Below are positions 1-7,316 of a DNA stretch of 50,829 nt, one piece after another. A program made the position numbers and the translations under genes. How positions within the stretch are numbered: the first letter of the stretch is position 1; each line of letters starts with the position of its first letter. The notes under the pieces are model-generated. The model was not told the origin of the DNA. It did no database searches and saw only the letters and a program-made list of their open reading frames with translations. The DNA comes from DATGZX01 sp035296965. GTDB taxonomy: Bacteria > Planctomycetota > Planctomycetia > Gemmatales > Gemmataceae. The stretch is taken from NCBI GenBank assembly GCA_035296965.1, contig DATGZX010000110.1, forward strand, positions 1-50,829, given 5' to 3'.

Positions 1-1
1 C

Positions 2-1102
2 GACCTGAGGCGCGAACTGTTCGGCATGCTCCTGGAGGAGGATGCAAGGAAGACGCATGAACACCGTCTGAAGAATGACCCAGCGTACGTTCAGGGCATC
101 AAAGACGCGCAGGCTTCGCAAAAGAAGGCGGAGCGGCAGCTAGCGATTCAGAAGATGTCCGGGGCGGAGCGCCTGGCCGAGGCCATCGAACGATCCATAA
201 GCAGCGGCAACCTCAGCTCGGAAATGCGCGAGCAGGTCAAGGAGATGATTGCCGCTTTAAAGGACCCAAGAAATCAGGCTATTCTCGGCAGCGTCCTGGC
301 GACGGTGGGTATCGCGCAGTTCACACCGGCGGGGCCGGTGGTTGATTCGATCGTCGGCATTCTCGGCTATATCCTGGTCGGCAAGTCGGTCTTGGAGGCG
401 GCTCCGGATCTGGCGCGTTTCGTGACCATGGCGCTAGAGGCGAAGGATGACAGCGATTTTGAGCAGGCCGGGCAGTATTTCGCGCGCGGGATCTCTCCGC
501 TCCTAATTCAAGCGGGCACGACGCTGGCTGGCATGGGGGTCGCCAAGGCGGCTTCCGCCGGCGCGAAGCTAGTCGGCAAGCGCATCGCTGCCTTGAAGGT
601 CTCCAAGAAACCCATCACGAGTGAAGGCGGAAAGCTCCGGGTTGATCCGGCTATAATTGCGGATGCAGAGGCGGAAGGCGCGACGGCGGCGACCGCAAAG
701 GTAGGTGCTGGTGCTCCAGGGAATGTTGAGAGACTGCTAGGCCACAACGAGTACGCCGTGAGTGACGCTGCTAAGGGGGCGAAAACCAAGCAGGCGCTTC
801 TGGATTACTACAAGAAGTACGCAAAGAACCCCTCTATTGAACCTGTGGAGGGCATGGCGGGTGCTCAGATTGATACGGTCAGTGGCAAAATCAAGATCGG
901 GAGAGAGGTCTTGGACAAGTACCCTCACCTGGCAGACGGCTATCTCGTTGAGGAACTGCGACACTTCCAAGTGCTGCAACAGCAGAAAATGGTGGGGCGT
1001 GTCTTGACTGCGGCTGAGGCGGCGGCGCTGGAGAAGGACATTGTCGATTTCATGGCCCGCCCAGAATCGGGTTTCAAGGTGTTCGACCCTAGGAAGAGGT
1101 AG
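2..1102 (+). CDS. C-terminal part of a probable polymorphic toxin (5' end outside window)
   Basis: The frame is open from the first bases of the window, so the true start lies upstream. The visible part has a charged helical stretch (about the first 80 residues), then a long Ala/Gly-rich hydrophobic region (beginning near AILGSVLATVGIAQF, through LIQAGTTLAGMGVAKAA) of the kind that precedes toxin tips in polymorphic toxins, then a compact C-terminal domain. That tip carries LVEELRHFQ, an EExxH motif, followed by an acidic helix (EKDIVDF). EExxH variants occur in predicted zincin-like metallopeptidase toxins, so a peptidase tip is possible but unproven. Two small overlapping genes follow directly, as immunity genes would. 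The alternative is an unrelated membrane-associated protein. The layout is what is seen; the toxin call is inference. Confidence 0.5.
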   Translation, partial: DLRRELFGMLLEEDARKTHEHRLKNDPAYVQGIKDAQASQKKAERQLAIQKMSGAERLAEAIERSISSGNLSSEMREQVKEMIAALKDPRNQAILGSVLATVGIAQFTPAGPVVDSIVGILGYILVGKSVLEAAPDLARFVTMALEAKDDSDFEQAGQYFARGISPLLIQAGTTLAGMGVAKAASAGAKLVGKRIAALKVSKKPITSEGGKLRVDPAIIADAEAEGATAATAKVGAGAPGNVERLLGHNEYAVSDAAKGAKTKQALLDYYKKYAKNPSIEPVEGMAGAQIDTVSGKIKIGREVLDKYPHLADGYLVEELRHFQVLQQQKMVGRVLTAAEAAALEKDIVDFMARPESGFKVFDPRKR

Positions 1103-1129
1103 CCACAAAAGGTGCGCCAAAGGAGTGAC

Positions 1130-1609
1130 ATGGACGCTGATGTAGAACTGGTTTTCGATACTCTGTACGAGCGCAAGCCAAGCGATAACCAGAGTTGCTT
1201 TGTCGTGAATCAAGCTGGCCTTACCTTGCTCAAAAGCTCCGAAAGTTATGTTCCGCTCATAGAGCAAGTGCTTCGGGAACTTGTTGACCCGGCGTTATCT
1301 GGTGACAGAAGCCACACTCGCACATTTCCGGGGCTGGACTATGTACTTGGTGCGTACATGGTTCTCGGGGTTAAAGCGAATCCCGACAGGGTGGTTGGCT
1401 TCCTCGCCACTCTATCTGCCCCGTTACTTGTCGAAGCCGTAAAGAACATTCCTGTCTTCTTCGCACCCGAAGGTGAAGGATACAGCCCCGGAATCGCGCC
1501 GAGTCAGGAGTTAAAGAAGTTTGTGCGGGAGCTGTCAAAATCCGAATCGGAGGATGTACGAACGGCTGCCGCCCGCGTTATGGACCGGCTGATCGAAGAC
1601 GAGCGATGA
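1130..1609 (+). CDS. Hypothetical protein, candidate immunity protein
   Basis: I do not recognise the family. The product has about 159 residues, with no signal peptide or clear membrane segment, and looks mainly helical; its C-terminal third (SKSESEDVRTAAARVMDRLIEDE) reads like a HEAT-type helix pair. The start chosen is the ATG at 1130, because AGGAG at 1121-1125 sits 4 bases ahead of it; a GTG at 1112 in the same frame lacks such a site. It begins 27 bases after the probable toxin and overlaps the next gene by 4 bases, so the three are probably one transcript. A role in neutralising the upstream toxin is inferred from position only. Confidence 0.6.
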   Translation: MDADVELVFDTLYERKPSDNQSCFVVNQAGLTLLKSSESYVPLIEQVLRELVDPALSGDRSHTRTFPGLDYVLGAYMVLGVKANPDRVVGFLATLSAPLLVEAVKNIPVFFAPEGEGYSPGIAPSQELKKFVRELSKSESEDVRTAAARVMDRLIEDER

Positions 1610-2001
1610 TCGCAATGACACGACATGATCTGCTTGTTGAAGTTGCCAAGAACGCACTTGCTCGTCTGCCGGTTGGCGACAAATCGGTGCTCGCCTGCAT
1701 GATCGTCTTACACACGCACAATCTCATGCTGAATGCGTGCTGCGCTCTGGATGACATGGACCCGCACGCTGAAAGAAAGCTCCACGCTATAACTCGCAGG
1801 CATGCAGCAGAAGTGGTTGCTTCGGCGCTTGGAAACCCAGACCAGCCCTCAGTTATGGACTATTGGTATGCCAAGTACGTATCTGACACGCCCTATGAGG
1901 TTGTAGAAAGTATTCCCGAACCAATAGTCAGGACACTAACGATGGCAAAAGCGGAAATGCTCAAGCATCCGCTGGTGCACGAGATCATCGAGGAGGAATA
2001 G
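1606..2001 (+). CDS. Hypothetical protein, second gene of the putative immunity pair
   Basis: This 131-residue protein starts in an ATGA overlap with the stop of the preceding gene, which points to translational coupling. It is predicted mostly helical, with a Cys-containing segment near residues 30-48 (LACMIVLHTHNLMLNACC) and an acidic C-terminus (EIIEEE). I cannot name a family. Its place directly behind a probable toxin tip and another small gene suggests an immunity or accessory role, but nothing in the sequence proves this. Confidence 0.6.
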   Translation: MIAMTRHDLLVEVAKNALARLPVGDKSVLACMIVLHTHNLMLNACCALDDMDPHAERKLHAITRRHAAEVVASALGNPDQPSVMDYWYAKYVSDTPYEVVESIPEPIVRTLTMAKAEMLKHPLVHEIIEEE

Positions 2002-2365
2002 CTTTACGATCCCTCTTATGAGAAGCGCACAAACACAGAAACAAAGACATCCGACCTCCGCTCGTACCCTGACCATAGATGACGCCGCTGGTAGCGCTCG
2101 GCTCGGCTGGCAGACTCGTGGACTCAGGCCGGTTCTTAAGGCATCGTGCTCAGCTATTTATAGGACGGAAACTTGCCGACCGTGCGAAGAAGGGCGAGTG
2201 CCGAAGGTTGCTGTCTCCTGACCCCTGTGCGATGATTGCATTTCATGGTTCCAGAAACTCGCGCAGCACAGGGGGCAAACTCAGGTCATTGCCGACCCTA
2301 AGTGGGTTCGGGTCTTCAGACCCGACGGAACAATCCTTGAAATCCCTAGATAGAGGGGACCTCAT

Positions 2366-2884
2366 ATGCCGGCGATTAGTGGACCTACTTTCTCTGATGA
2401 AAGCCCCGATGTAGCCACTTTTCTCGCGCAGCTCGAGAACATTGCCTGGTTCGGACAGATCGGTCAACGACTCCCTGCAAGCGACAAGTCGCAGCAGATC
2501 TTTCGTTGGGAAGATTGGCCCGGTCCTGAAGATCCGTCTGTCTCTTCAATGGCCGACCGCGAACAGGCTCTTTATGATGAGCTTATGGAAATCGCATCGC
2601 AACAGAACAAAGAAAAGGGCTTGGAGTTCTGGAATGAGGTTCAAGATACAGTACTTCGGGCCGTGGGCACAGCCGTGCCCTACGATCCAAATCAGGATAC
2701 ATGGCATGCGCCGACTGCTGCGGTCTGGGGTGCCATCTGGACGGCCGGACTAGTAGGGTTGTGCCGTCTTCTACAACATCCAGTTCCCCAAGATCAACAG
2801 GCGCAATGGAATTATTTCCTTCAAGGGCATTGGCCGTGTGCGTGGGAGGGGGATTATCCAGAAGGGCGCATGGTGGTGTATTAA
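2366..2884 (+). CDS. Hypothetical protein, about 172 residues
   Basis: A complete reading frame with a good ribosome-binding site (AGGGGA about 6-11 bases before ATG). The protein is soluble, acidic and rich in Trp and Gln, with blocks such as IFRWEDWPGPED and QWNYFLQGHWPCAWEGDYPEG. No signal peptide or membrane segment is seen. I do not recognise the family. It lies 360 bases after the small gene pair on the same strand, and could be a further immunity-type gene of the toxin locus or an unrelated orphan. Confidence 0.55.
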   Translation: MPAISGPTFSDESPDVATFLAQLENIAWFGQIGQRLPASDKSQQIFRWEDWPGPEDPSVSSMADREQALYDELMEIASQQNKEKGLEFWNEVQDTVLRAVGTAVPYDPNQDTWHAPTAAVWGAIWTAGLVGLCRLLQHPVPQDQQAQWNYFLQGHWPCAWEGDYPEGRMVVY

Positions 2885-3138
2885 TTCTCCTTGCGCCGCG
2901 CTATACGACCCGCCATGAATGACTCCCACATGCGGGGCGTGACGACATCTAGTTAATTACCGCCGCAATAGACGGTCTGGCGGGTGCAGTCTCTTCCATG
3001 CGCGTGATCCCTGAGATTTCCGAGTTTCCGGCGTGCAGCTGAGCGGGAAGTTGACTGGTTCAGGTCTTGAGGAACGGCGGCGCCTTTCCTTTAACAAGGG
3101 GTAGGAAATCACTCTTCCCCCAAGGAAAGGACGCCGCC

Positions 3139-3309
3139 ATGTCGTACTCTACGTATTTCGCTGCCACGTTGGCAACCATGATTTTCGGAACGGCTGTCGC
3201 CGACGACAACGAAGCGACCGCTTCCCCCTCCACGCTGGACGAAGCCCTAAAAAAGACAGACAAATGGTGTCAGTCGCCATGCCGCGGTTGCGGCACCCAT
3301 AGAGCATGA
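3139..3309 (+). pseudogene. Small secreted protein, 3' end replaced by a mobile repeat
   Basis: An ATG preceded by AGGAAAGG opens a frame with a clear signal peptide (MSYSTYFAATLATMIFGTAVA, cleavage expected after AVA) and an acidic linker. After about 40 residues the frame runs into a GGTGTCAG-type repeat at about 3260, and the last 14-16 codons and the stop belong to that repeat. The original C-terminus is therefore missing. The function cannot be deduced; in this state it is probably a relic, although a short secreted peptide could still be made. Confidence 0.5.
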
Positions 3310-3380
3310 AATAAGGTCCATCGTAGTGCGCTGCGCATCATCTCAGGACAGTTATTTCAGAGCAGTTCATATTTCCGCTT
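3260..3380 (+). repeat. RAYT-associated repeat, left copy (GGTGTCAG family)
   Basis: Begins with TGGTGTCAG at 3265-3273 and shares about 115 bases (roughly 80 % identity by eye) with 3812-3932, including CATAGAGCATGAAA and TTTCAGAGCAGTTCAT. The two copies are in direct orientation and bracket the transposase remnant at 3414-3854. The left copy has overwritten the end of a small secreted gene. Confidence 0.75.
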
Positions 3381-3413
3381 GCCCGCGACTGAGCATCGTC
3401 CTATCCTGGGCCC

Positions 3414-3854
3414 ATGGGACGGCAACCTCGTTTGGTGGCTGATGGCCTGGTTTACCACGCGCTCAACCGCGGTAATAATCGGGCCGCTGTCTTTGGCGGG
3501 TCCGACGACTACCATGCCTTTCTCGAAGCCTTGGCACAAACACGCTTGCGCTATCCCTTTCGCCTGTTCGCCTACTGCTTGATGGGCAACCATTTCCATC
3601 TGGTCCTACAACCCGAGGATGGTCAGAGCATCAGCCGGATTCTGCAATCGCTGACAGTGGCGCACACCTGGCGCTGCCACAAGCAGCACGGCAGTTCGGG
3701 CCATGTGTGGCAAGGCCGGTTCAAGAGTCCCGTCGTTCAAGACGACGACCACCTGCAGACGGTGCTGCGCTACGTGGAGAGCAATCCGCTGCGCGCCCGC
3801 ATGGTCACAAGGATAAATGGTGTCAGTCCGCATGCCGGCGCGCGGCACTCATAG
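3414..3854 (+). pseudogene. REP-associated tyrosine transposase (Y1/IS200-like), C-terminally truncated
   Basis: Y1-type transposases cut and rejoin single-stranded DNA with a HUH motif and a catalytic tyrosine; the RAYT subgroup is linked to palindromic repeats. The frame shows the family start (LVYHALNRGNN, residues 12-22), the metal-binding HUH motif GNHFHLVL with His60 and His62, and RYVESNPLRA with Tyr120, the likely nucleophile position. Directly after LRARMV the coding sequence is cut by the second GGTGTCAG repeat, and only about 15 repeat-encoded codons follow. The usual C-terminal part is missing, so the enzyme is probably inactive in this form. Confidence 0.8.
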
Positions 3855-3958
3855 AGCATGAAAATGACCGCCACCATAATGCGCCGCGCATCATCATTGG
3901 ACGGTTATTTTCAGAGCAGTTCATGTTTCCGCCCTCTTTCTGGGCCTGACACCATATT
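3812..3958 (+). mobile_element. RAYT-associated repeat with terminal inverted repeats
   Basis: Starts with TGGTGTCAG at 3818-3826 and ends with CTGACACCA at 3946-3954, a perfect 9-base inverted pair bounding about 137 bases with no coding potential. Its left 120 bases match 3260-3380. It has cut off the 3' end of the transposase gene, so it is either a nested insertion of the non-autonomous form or the right end of a collapsed composite element. Confidence 0.7.
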
Positions 3959-4227
3959 TGAGAAAGCCACCTGGGCCACCTCTTGGGCCGGCTTTCCAAG
4001 CTGGGGGCGCTAATCCTAGCGCGGGCCTCTTTTTTTTTCGCCACTCTCCGCCTACGTATCTTGCAAAAGCGCGCGCTCGATTTGTGCAAGGGGACGCCGT
4101 TCGGGTCGCCCTACCGTCTGAAACGGTGGTTAACGGTGAATCGCTTCAGCAAAACGGGACAAAAAACGGGCATGCAGAAAAACGGGGACATTTCAGGGTT
4201 ATTTTGACCCATTGGTACTCGCGCTCG

Positions 4228-4324
4228 GCGCGGGTCTCCAGACCCCGCCGCTGGCTGGACCGGAGGTCTCCCGATGTTTGGGGAGACCTGCGGTCCGCAA
4301 AGTGCGGGGTCAGGAGACCCGCGC
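4228..4324. repeat. Nested palindromic element, GGTCTCC family
   Basis: Outer arms at 4228-4248 and 4304-4324 match at 20 of 21 positions as inverted repeats (GCGCGGGTCTCC / GGAGACCCGCGC). Inner arms at 4258-4272 and 4282-4296 match at 14 of 15 (GACCGGAGGTCTCC type). The whole can form a two-tier hairpin. A diverged relative lies at 37109-37263. Confidence 0.7.
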
Positions 4325-4419
4325 AAAGCGCAGAGCCTGGATCGACTGGCTCGCGTCGAGAATGTTAGGCATGGGCGGCTTGCCAGGCAGCGGCCGTCTG
4401 GCGACAATCGCTGTATACC

Positions 4420-4605
4420 GCGCACCGCTCGTGCCGCCGTCGGCGGCTACTGTTATCACGTCCTCAACCGCGGCAACGAACGCGCCCAAGTCTTTCACGA
4501 CGCTGACGACTATCACGGCTTTGTCCGGCTCGTGCGCCAAGCCTGTAGTCGGCTGCCGATGCGAGTCGGCTGCTATTGCTCGGCGGGCTGTTCATGGAAA
4601 AAGAT
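4420..4605 (+). pseudogene. N-terminal fragment of a second Y1/RAYT transposase
   Basis: The reading frame here gives AAVGGYCYHVLNRGNERAQV followed by FHDADDYHGFVRLVRQACSR, which is the conserved N-terminal block of Y1/RAYT transposases (compare LVYHALNRGNN in the copy at 3414). The HUH motif, the helix with the catalytic tyrosine and the C-terminus are absent; the frame runs directly into the CCCTGAATGTCCCCG end repeat. The last part of this fragment is duplicated at 5170-5294. Confidence 0.75.
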
Positions 4606-4653
4606 CCCTGAATGTCCCCGTTTCCCATTAAGGACCGGGCTGAGCTGTGAGAG

Positions 4654-4890
4654 TCAACTTGAAGGCGAATTGCTTGCGGCCGACTCGAAGCTGACTCCCG
4701 TGATTAACATGGTGTCGAGGATATCGAAATCATCGTTGCGCTGGTAAACAACCACCGTTCGTCCTTTTTCGGGCGCCATGAGGACAAAGTCACGTGCCAA
4801 CACCGGAATTCGTCGGCCATCGGCGATATTAAGAGTGAACGGCCGAAAGGGGGAGGCTACGATACACTTTCTCAATTCGTCAGCCGACAT
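4654..4890 (-). CDS. Small conserved planctomycete-type protein
   Basis: A 78-residue protein starting MSADELRKCIVASPFRPFTL with the pattern ADGRRIPV...DFVLMAPEKGRTVVVYQ and a C-terminal FDILDTMLITGV. Short proteins with this build (ADELR, PFRPF, ADGR, hydrophobic strand, ILD) are common in planctomycetes and are annotated hypothetical; this is from memory. It looks like a small beta-rich fold. AAGGA sits upstream of the ATG. It stands alone in a zone of transposase debris and seems intact. Confidence 0.65.
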   Translation of the reverse strand: MSADELRKCIVASPFRPFTLNIADGRRIPVLARDFVLMAPEKGRTVVVYQRNDDFDILDTMLITGVSFESAASNSPSS

Positions 4891-5169
4891 GGTTTATCCT
4901 TTCTTAATCTTGGTGAGCGTTCCTGTAGCCTATTGTACGCCGGGAGCGCCTGCCAACGGGGCCGCAATGCGGAGGGACATTTGCCGCAGCACGCAAAATG
5001 AGTTGCTGTTCGTCGACACGCCAGAAAATCGAATTTGGCCGGTTGCTTGAACCTGATTGGCGGGCGTGCAAAACAAGCAAAAAGTATCGGATCCAATCGA
5101 GAATAGGGCTCGAAACAAATCGGTGCGACGAATTGTCTCCGTTACAGAGTCGGGGCGACTGGACACCGG
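4891..5169. other. Non-coding stretch within the mobile zone
   Basis: Nothing convincing is seen here. Open frames exist on both strands, but none has family-like blocks or a plausible ribosome-binding site. It probably holds the upstream region of the gene at 4654-4890 and eroded element sequence. Confidence 0.4.
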
Positions 5170-5294
5170 CTGACAACTATCACGGCTTTGTCGGGCTCGC
5201 GCGCCAAGCCTGTAGTCGGCTGCCGATGCGAGTCGGCTGCTATTGCTCGGCGGGCTGTTCATGGAAAAAGATCCCTGAATGTCCCCGTTTCCCA
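5170..5294 (+). repeat. 125-base duplicate of the RAYT fragment and its end repeat
   Basis: Bases 5170-5294 match 4503-4627 with only three differences that I can see. The copy contains part of the transposase frame (YHGFVGLARQACSRLPMR) and the right end CCCTGAATGTCCCCGTTT at 5273-5290. The near identity implies a recent duplication, and the copy lies just upstream of deoC. Confidence 0.85.
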
Positions 5295-5348
5295 TGGCGA
5301 ATTCGCCTTTCGAAAGGCGCGTTTTCGGCGTACCTTTAACGCAAGAAA

Positions 5349-5378
5349 CCCCTGCGGTAGTTACCAATCTCGCAGGGG
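5349..5378 (+). promoter_or_regulatory. Small hairpin in the deoC leader
   Basis: CCCCTGCG (5349-5356) and CGCAGGGG (5371-5378) form an 8-base-pair stem with a 14-base loop, ending 3 bases before the deoC ribosome-binding site GAGGAAGGGAG (5382-5392). It could affect translation initiation or terminate upstream readthrough. No T-tract follows, so it is not a standard terminator. Confidence 0.35.
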
Positions 5379-5400
5379 TACGAGGAAGGGAGACTGCCTC

Positions 5401-6093
5401 ATGGAATACGCTTACGCGGATATCGCCAAAATGATCGATCACTCTCTCTTGAATCCCATTCTTCGTGCCGAAGAGCTGGAGAGGGGCTGCCAACTGGCGC
5501 TGGATTACGAGGTTGCCAGCGTGTGCATCATGCCGTTCTATCTGAGGCGCTGCGCGGATATTCTGCGTGGCAGCAACGTCAAGGCAAGCACAACCATCGG
5601 TTTTCCGCACGGCGGCCACACCACGATTGTCAAACTGGCGGAGACACGCCAGGCTCTAGCCGATGGCGGCCAGGAACTCGACATGGTTGTGAACATTGCG
5701 CAGGTACTTAGTGGCAGCTGGGACTACGTGCGCACCGAGATCAAGGCCATTACCGACATGACCCACGCGGCCGGGCAGCAAGTGAAAGTCATTTTTGAAA
5801 ACTGCTATCTGACGGAAGCGCACAAGATCCGACTCTGCGAGATTTGCGGCGAGCTGCGGGCCGACTGGGTAAAAACGTCGACCGGCTATGGGACAGGCGG
5901 CGCCACCAGCGAGGATGTTATCCTGATGCGCAAGCAGGCGCCGGCGTGGGTGCAGGTGAAGGCTGCCGGAGGTATTCGCGACCTGGACGCGGTACTCAAT
6001 ATGCGCGCGCTCGGTGCCGGTCGCGTTGGTGCTAGTCGAACCAAGGAAATTCTGGACGAATGCAAGCGGCGAATTCTAGTAGCGGAATCTTGA
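5401..6093 (+). CDS. deoC: Deoxyribose-phosphate aldolase
   Basis: Class I aldolase that splits 2-deoxyribose 5-phosphate into glyceraldehyde 3-phosphate and acetaldehyde in deoxynucleoside catabolism; cytoplasmic TIM barrel. The 230-residue length fits the family. Catalytic residues are visible: Asp94 in ELDMVVNI, the Schiff-base Lys158 in WVKTSTGYG, and Lys187 in VQVKAAGGIRD. The phosphate-binding end GAGRVGASR is also present. The start at 5401 has a strong ribosome-binding site; in-frame codons upstream belong to the duplicated RAYT repeat and are not part of the protein. No other deo gene is nearby. The gene 12 bases downstream is transposase-like and probably unrelated in function. Confidence 0.95.
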   Translation: MEYAYADIAKMIDHSLLNPILRAEELERGCQLALDYEVASVCIMPFYLRRCADILRGSNVKASTTIGFPHGGHTTIVKLAETRQALADGGQELDMVVNIAQVLSGSWDYVRTEIKAITDMTHAAGQQVKVIFENCYLTEAHKIRLCEICGELRADWVKTSTGYGTGGATSEDVILMRKQAPAWVQVKAAGGIRDLDAVLNMRALGAGRVGASRTKEILDECKRRILVAES

Positions 6094-6105
6094 GTCTCAT
6101 CTATC

Positions 6106-6606
6106 ATGAAACGCATGGGAGGCAAGTCGCTTGGAACCAGTGATTCCCGTTTTTGGAAGGCACGCCGCCAGAAGGCCGAAGAAATGTTTGCTGCCGGCGA
6201 GCGACAATCGACAGTCGCCCGGACGCTCGGCATTAGCCGGCAATGTGTGCATAACTGGTACTGGCAGTGGCAAGGCGGCAATGCCAGCGCGCAGGAAAGG
6301 ATGCGCCGCTCGGGAGCCGGGAGGCGGCGCAAACTCGACGCGGGCCAATTGGCGGAAGTGGATGCAGCTCTGCGCCAGGGGCCCAGGCATTTCGGTTTTT
6401 CCGGCGAACGCTGGACCCTCTGGAGAGTCGCCGCCGTCATCGAGCGCATCACCGGGGTCCGCTACCATCCCAGCAGTATCTGGCGCATCCTCGGCACGCT
6501 CGGCTGGTCCCTGCGTCCCCCTGCCGACAAGGAACGGAGACCCAAAACGATTTACACTCCGCGAGAGTGGACAGCCCCTTCCAAGAGCCAACTCCCGAGT
6601 GAGTAA
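6106..6606 (+). CDS. IS630-type helix-turn-helix protein lacking the DDE domain
   Basis: This 166-residue protein has the N-terminal half of IS630-family transposases: a first HTH (ERQSTVARTLGISRQCVHNW, about residues 32-51), a basic linker (RRSGAGRRRKL) and a winged-helix region ending in the typical YHPSSIWRILGTLGWS. The catalytic DDE domain that normally follows, in the same or a shifted frame, is not present downstream. The last 25 residues differ from the usual linker. It is either a truncated transposase or a free-standing DNA-binding protein; many planctomycetes carry such stand-alone HTH halves (recall). Confidence 0.75.
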   Translation: MKRMGGKSLGTSDSRFWKARRQKAEEMFAAGERQSTVARTLGISRQCVHNWYWQWQGGNASAQERMRRSGAGRRRKLDAGQLAEVDAALRQGPRHFGFSGERWTLWRVAAVIERITGVRYHPSSIWRILGTLGWSLRPPADKERRPKTIYTPREWTAPSKSQLPSE

Positions 6607-6647
6607 CAGGCCTTCGTCCGCCGCTCTCGTGAGTGCATGAAGCTCGA

Positions 6648-6965
6648 TCAGCCCAGACTATCAAGCAATCCCTGCATTTCGTCCGCGGCGTGCTGGTCGC
6701 CCTGACGGCGTGCGACGGTTATCCCCTGGCGCAGGAGTGCGCTGGCATCTGCGGGGCGGCCAAGCCGTGCAAGCGCCTGGCCCCCCTGGTGATAGGCGGG
6801 AACGTAATCCGGATTTGTTTGTGACATCTCGCGAAAGCAGCGTACCGCTTCCTCGTCATTTCCTTCGCCGACATATTCCATGGCCAGGCCGTAGCGGAGG
6901 AATGCATCATGGGGCTCGTCGGCCAGCATTTCTTGTAGCTGTTCCTTGCGGCTCCTTGCGGTCAT
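6648..6965 (-). CDS. Small TPR-repeat protein
   Basis: A 105-residue soluble protein with two to three tetratricopeptide repeats: AFLRYGLAMEYVGEGNDEEAVRCF, then YVPAYHQGGQALARLGRPADASALL, then a partial third helix pair. TPRs are protein-interaction scaffolds. Short TPR proteins of this size starting KEQLQEML are frequent in planctomycetes (recall). It is divergent from the protease gene at 7317, with the shared upstream region between them. The partner is unknown. Confidence 0.8.
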   Translation of the reverse strand: MTARSRKEQLQEMLADEPHDAFLRYGLAMEYVGEGNDEEAVRCFREMSQTNPDYVPAYHQGGQALARLGRPADASALLRQGITVARRQGDQHAADEMQGLLDSLG

Positions 6966-7316
6966 TGCGAATCACCTCCCTCGGGCACATCCACCTCATG
7001 CGACTGCAAGAGTGCGAGCGAGTGACGCCCCATGCTGCAGTCCGTCAAGTTCAGAAGAAACTCATTTTAGTGAAGAACCGTGGCTTGTGCGGCCCGTTGC
7101 GCCGTTACAACCGGCAACAACCGCTTTTATCCCCTGCGCTCTGACTTCTGCATGCGCCGATTGCCAGGTGCTGTCCTCCCGTCCGCCGTTGATAAGCTGG
7201 CGAACCTGGCGAACAATCCTTCAGCATTCCTCGAGTCCTGGTCGAAAAAGAGCAAAAGGCAAGAGGATCCAAGGTTTGGCAGCCAAGTCTTTTGCTTCAT
7301 CCAGGTTGGGGGCACC
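6966..7316. other. Divergent intergenic region
   Basis: These 351 bases separate the TPR gene (minus) from the protease gene (plus) and should hold both promoters. I see no clear sigma-70 boxes, no palindrome and no additional gene. The protease frame is open upstream of 7317, but the sequence there lacks family features. Confidence 0.4.

Larger units (their letters stand above)
4180..4623 (+). mobile_element. Remnant of a second RAYT element with GGGGACATTTCAGGG ends
   Basis: The left end AAACGGGGACATTTCAGGG (4180-4198) and right end CCCTGAATGTCCCCGTTT (4606-4623) are near-perfect inverted repeats. Between them lie the GGTCTCC palindrome and a transposase fragment. This arrangement is expected for a RAYT gene trapped between its own palindromic ends, here with most of the gene deleted. 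Confidence 0.6.

Noticed and set aside
2018..2221. 67-codon plus-strand frame after the small gene pair
   Set aside because: No ribosome-binding site, irregular composition and overlapping frames on the same strand.
5188..5400. Upstream extension of deoC
   Set aside because: The sequence is the repeated RAYT fragment, and deoC has a strong ribosome-binding site at 5382-5392.
4930..5619. 229-codon minus-strand frame
   Set aside because: It runs through the duplicated transposase fragment and the first third of deoC, so it cannot be a real gene of that length.
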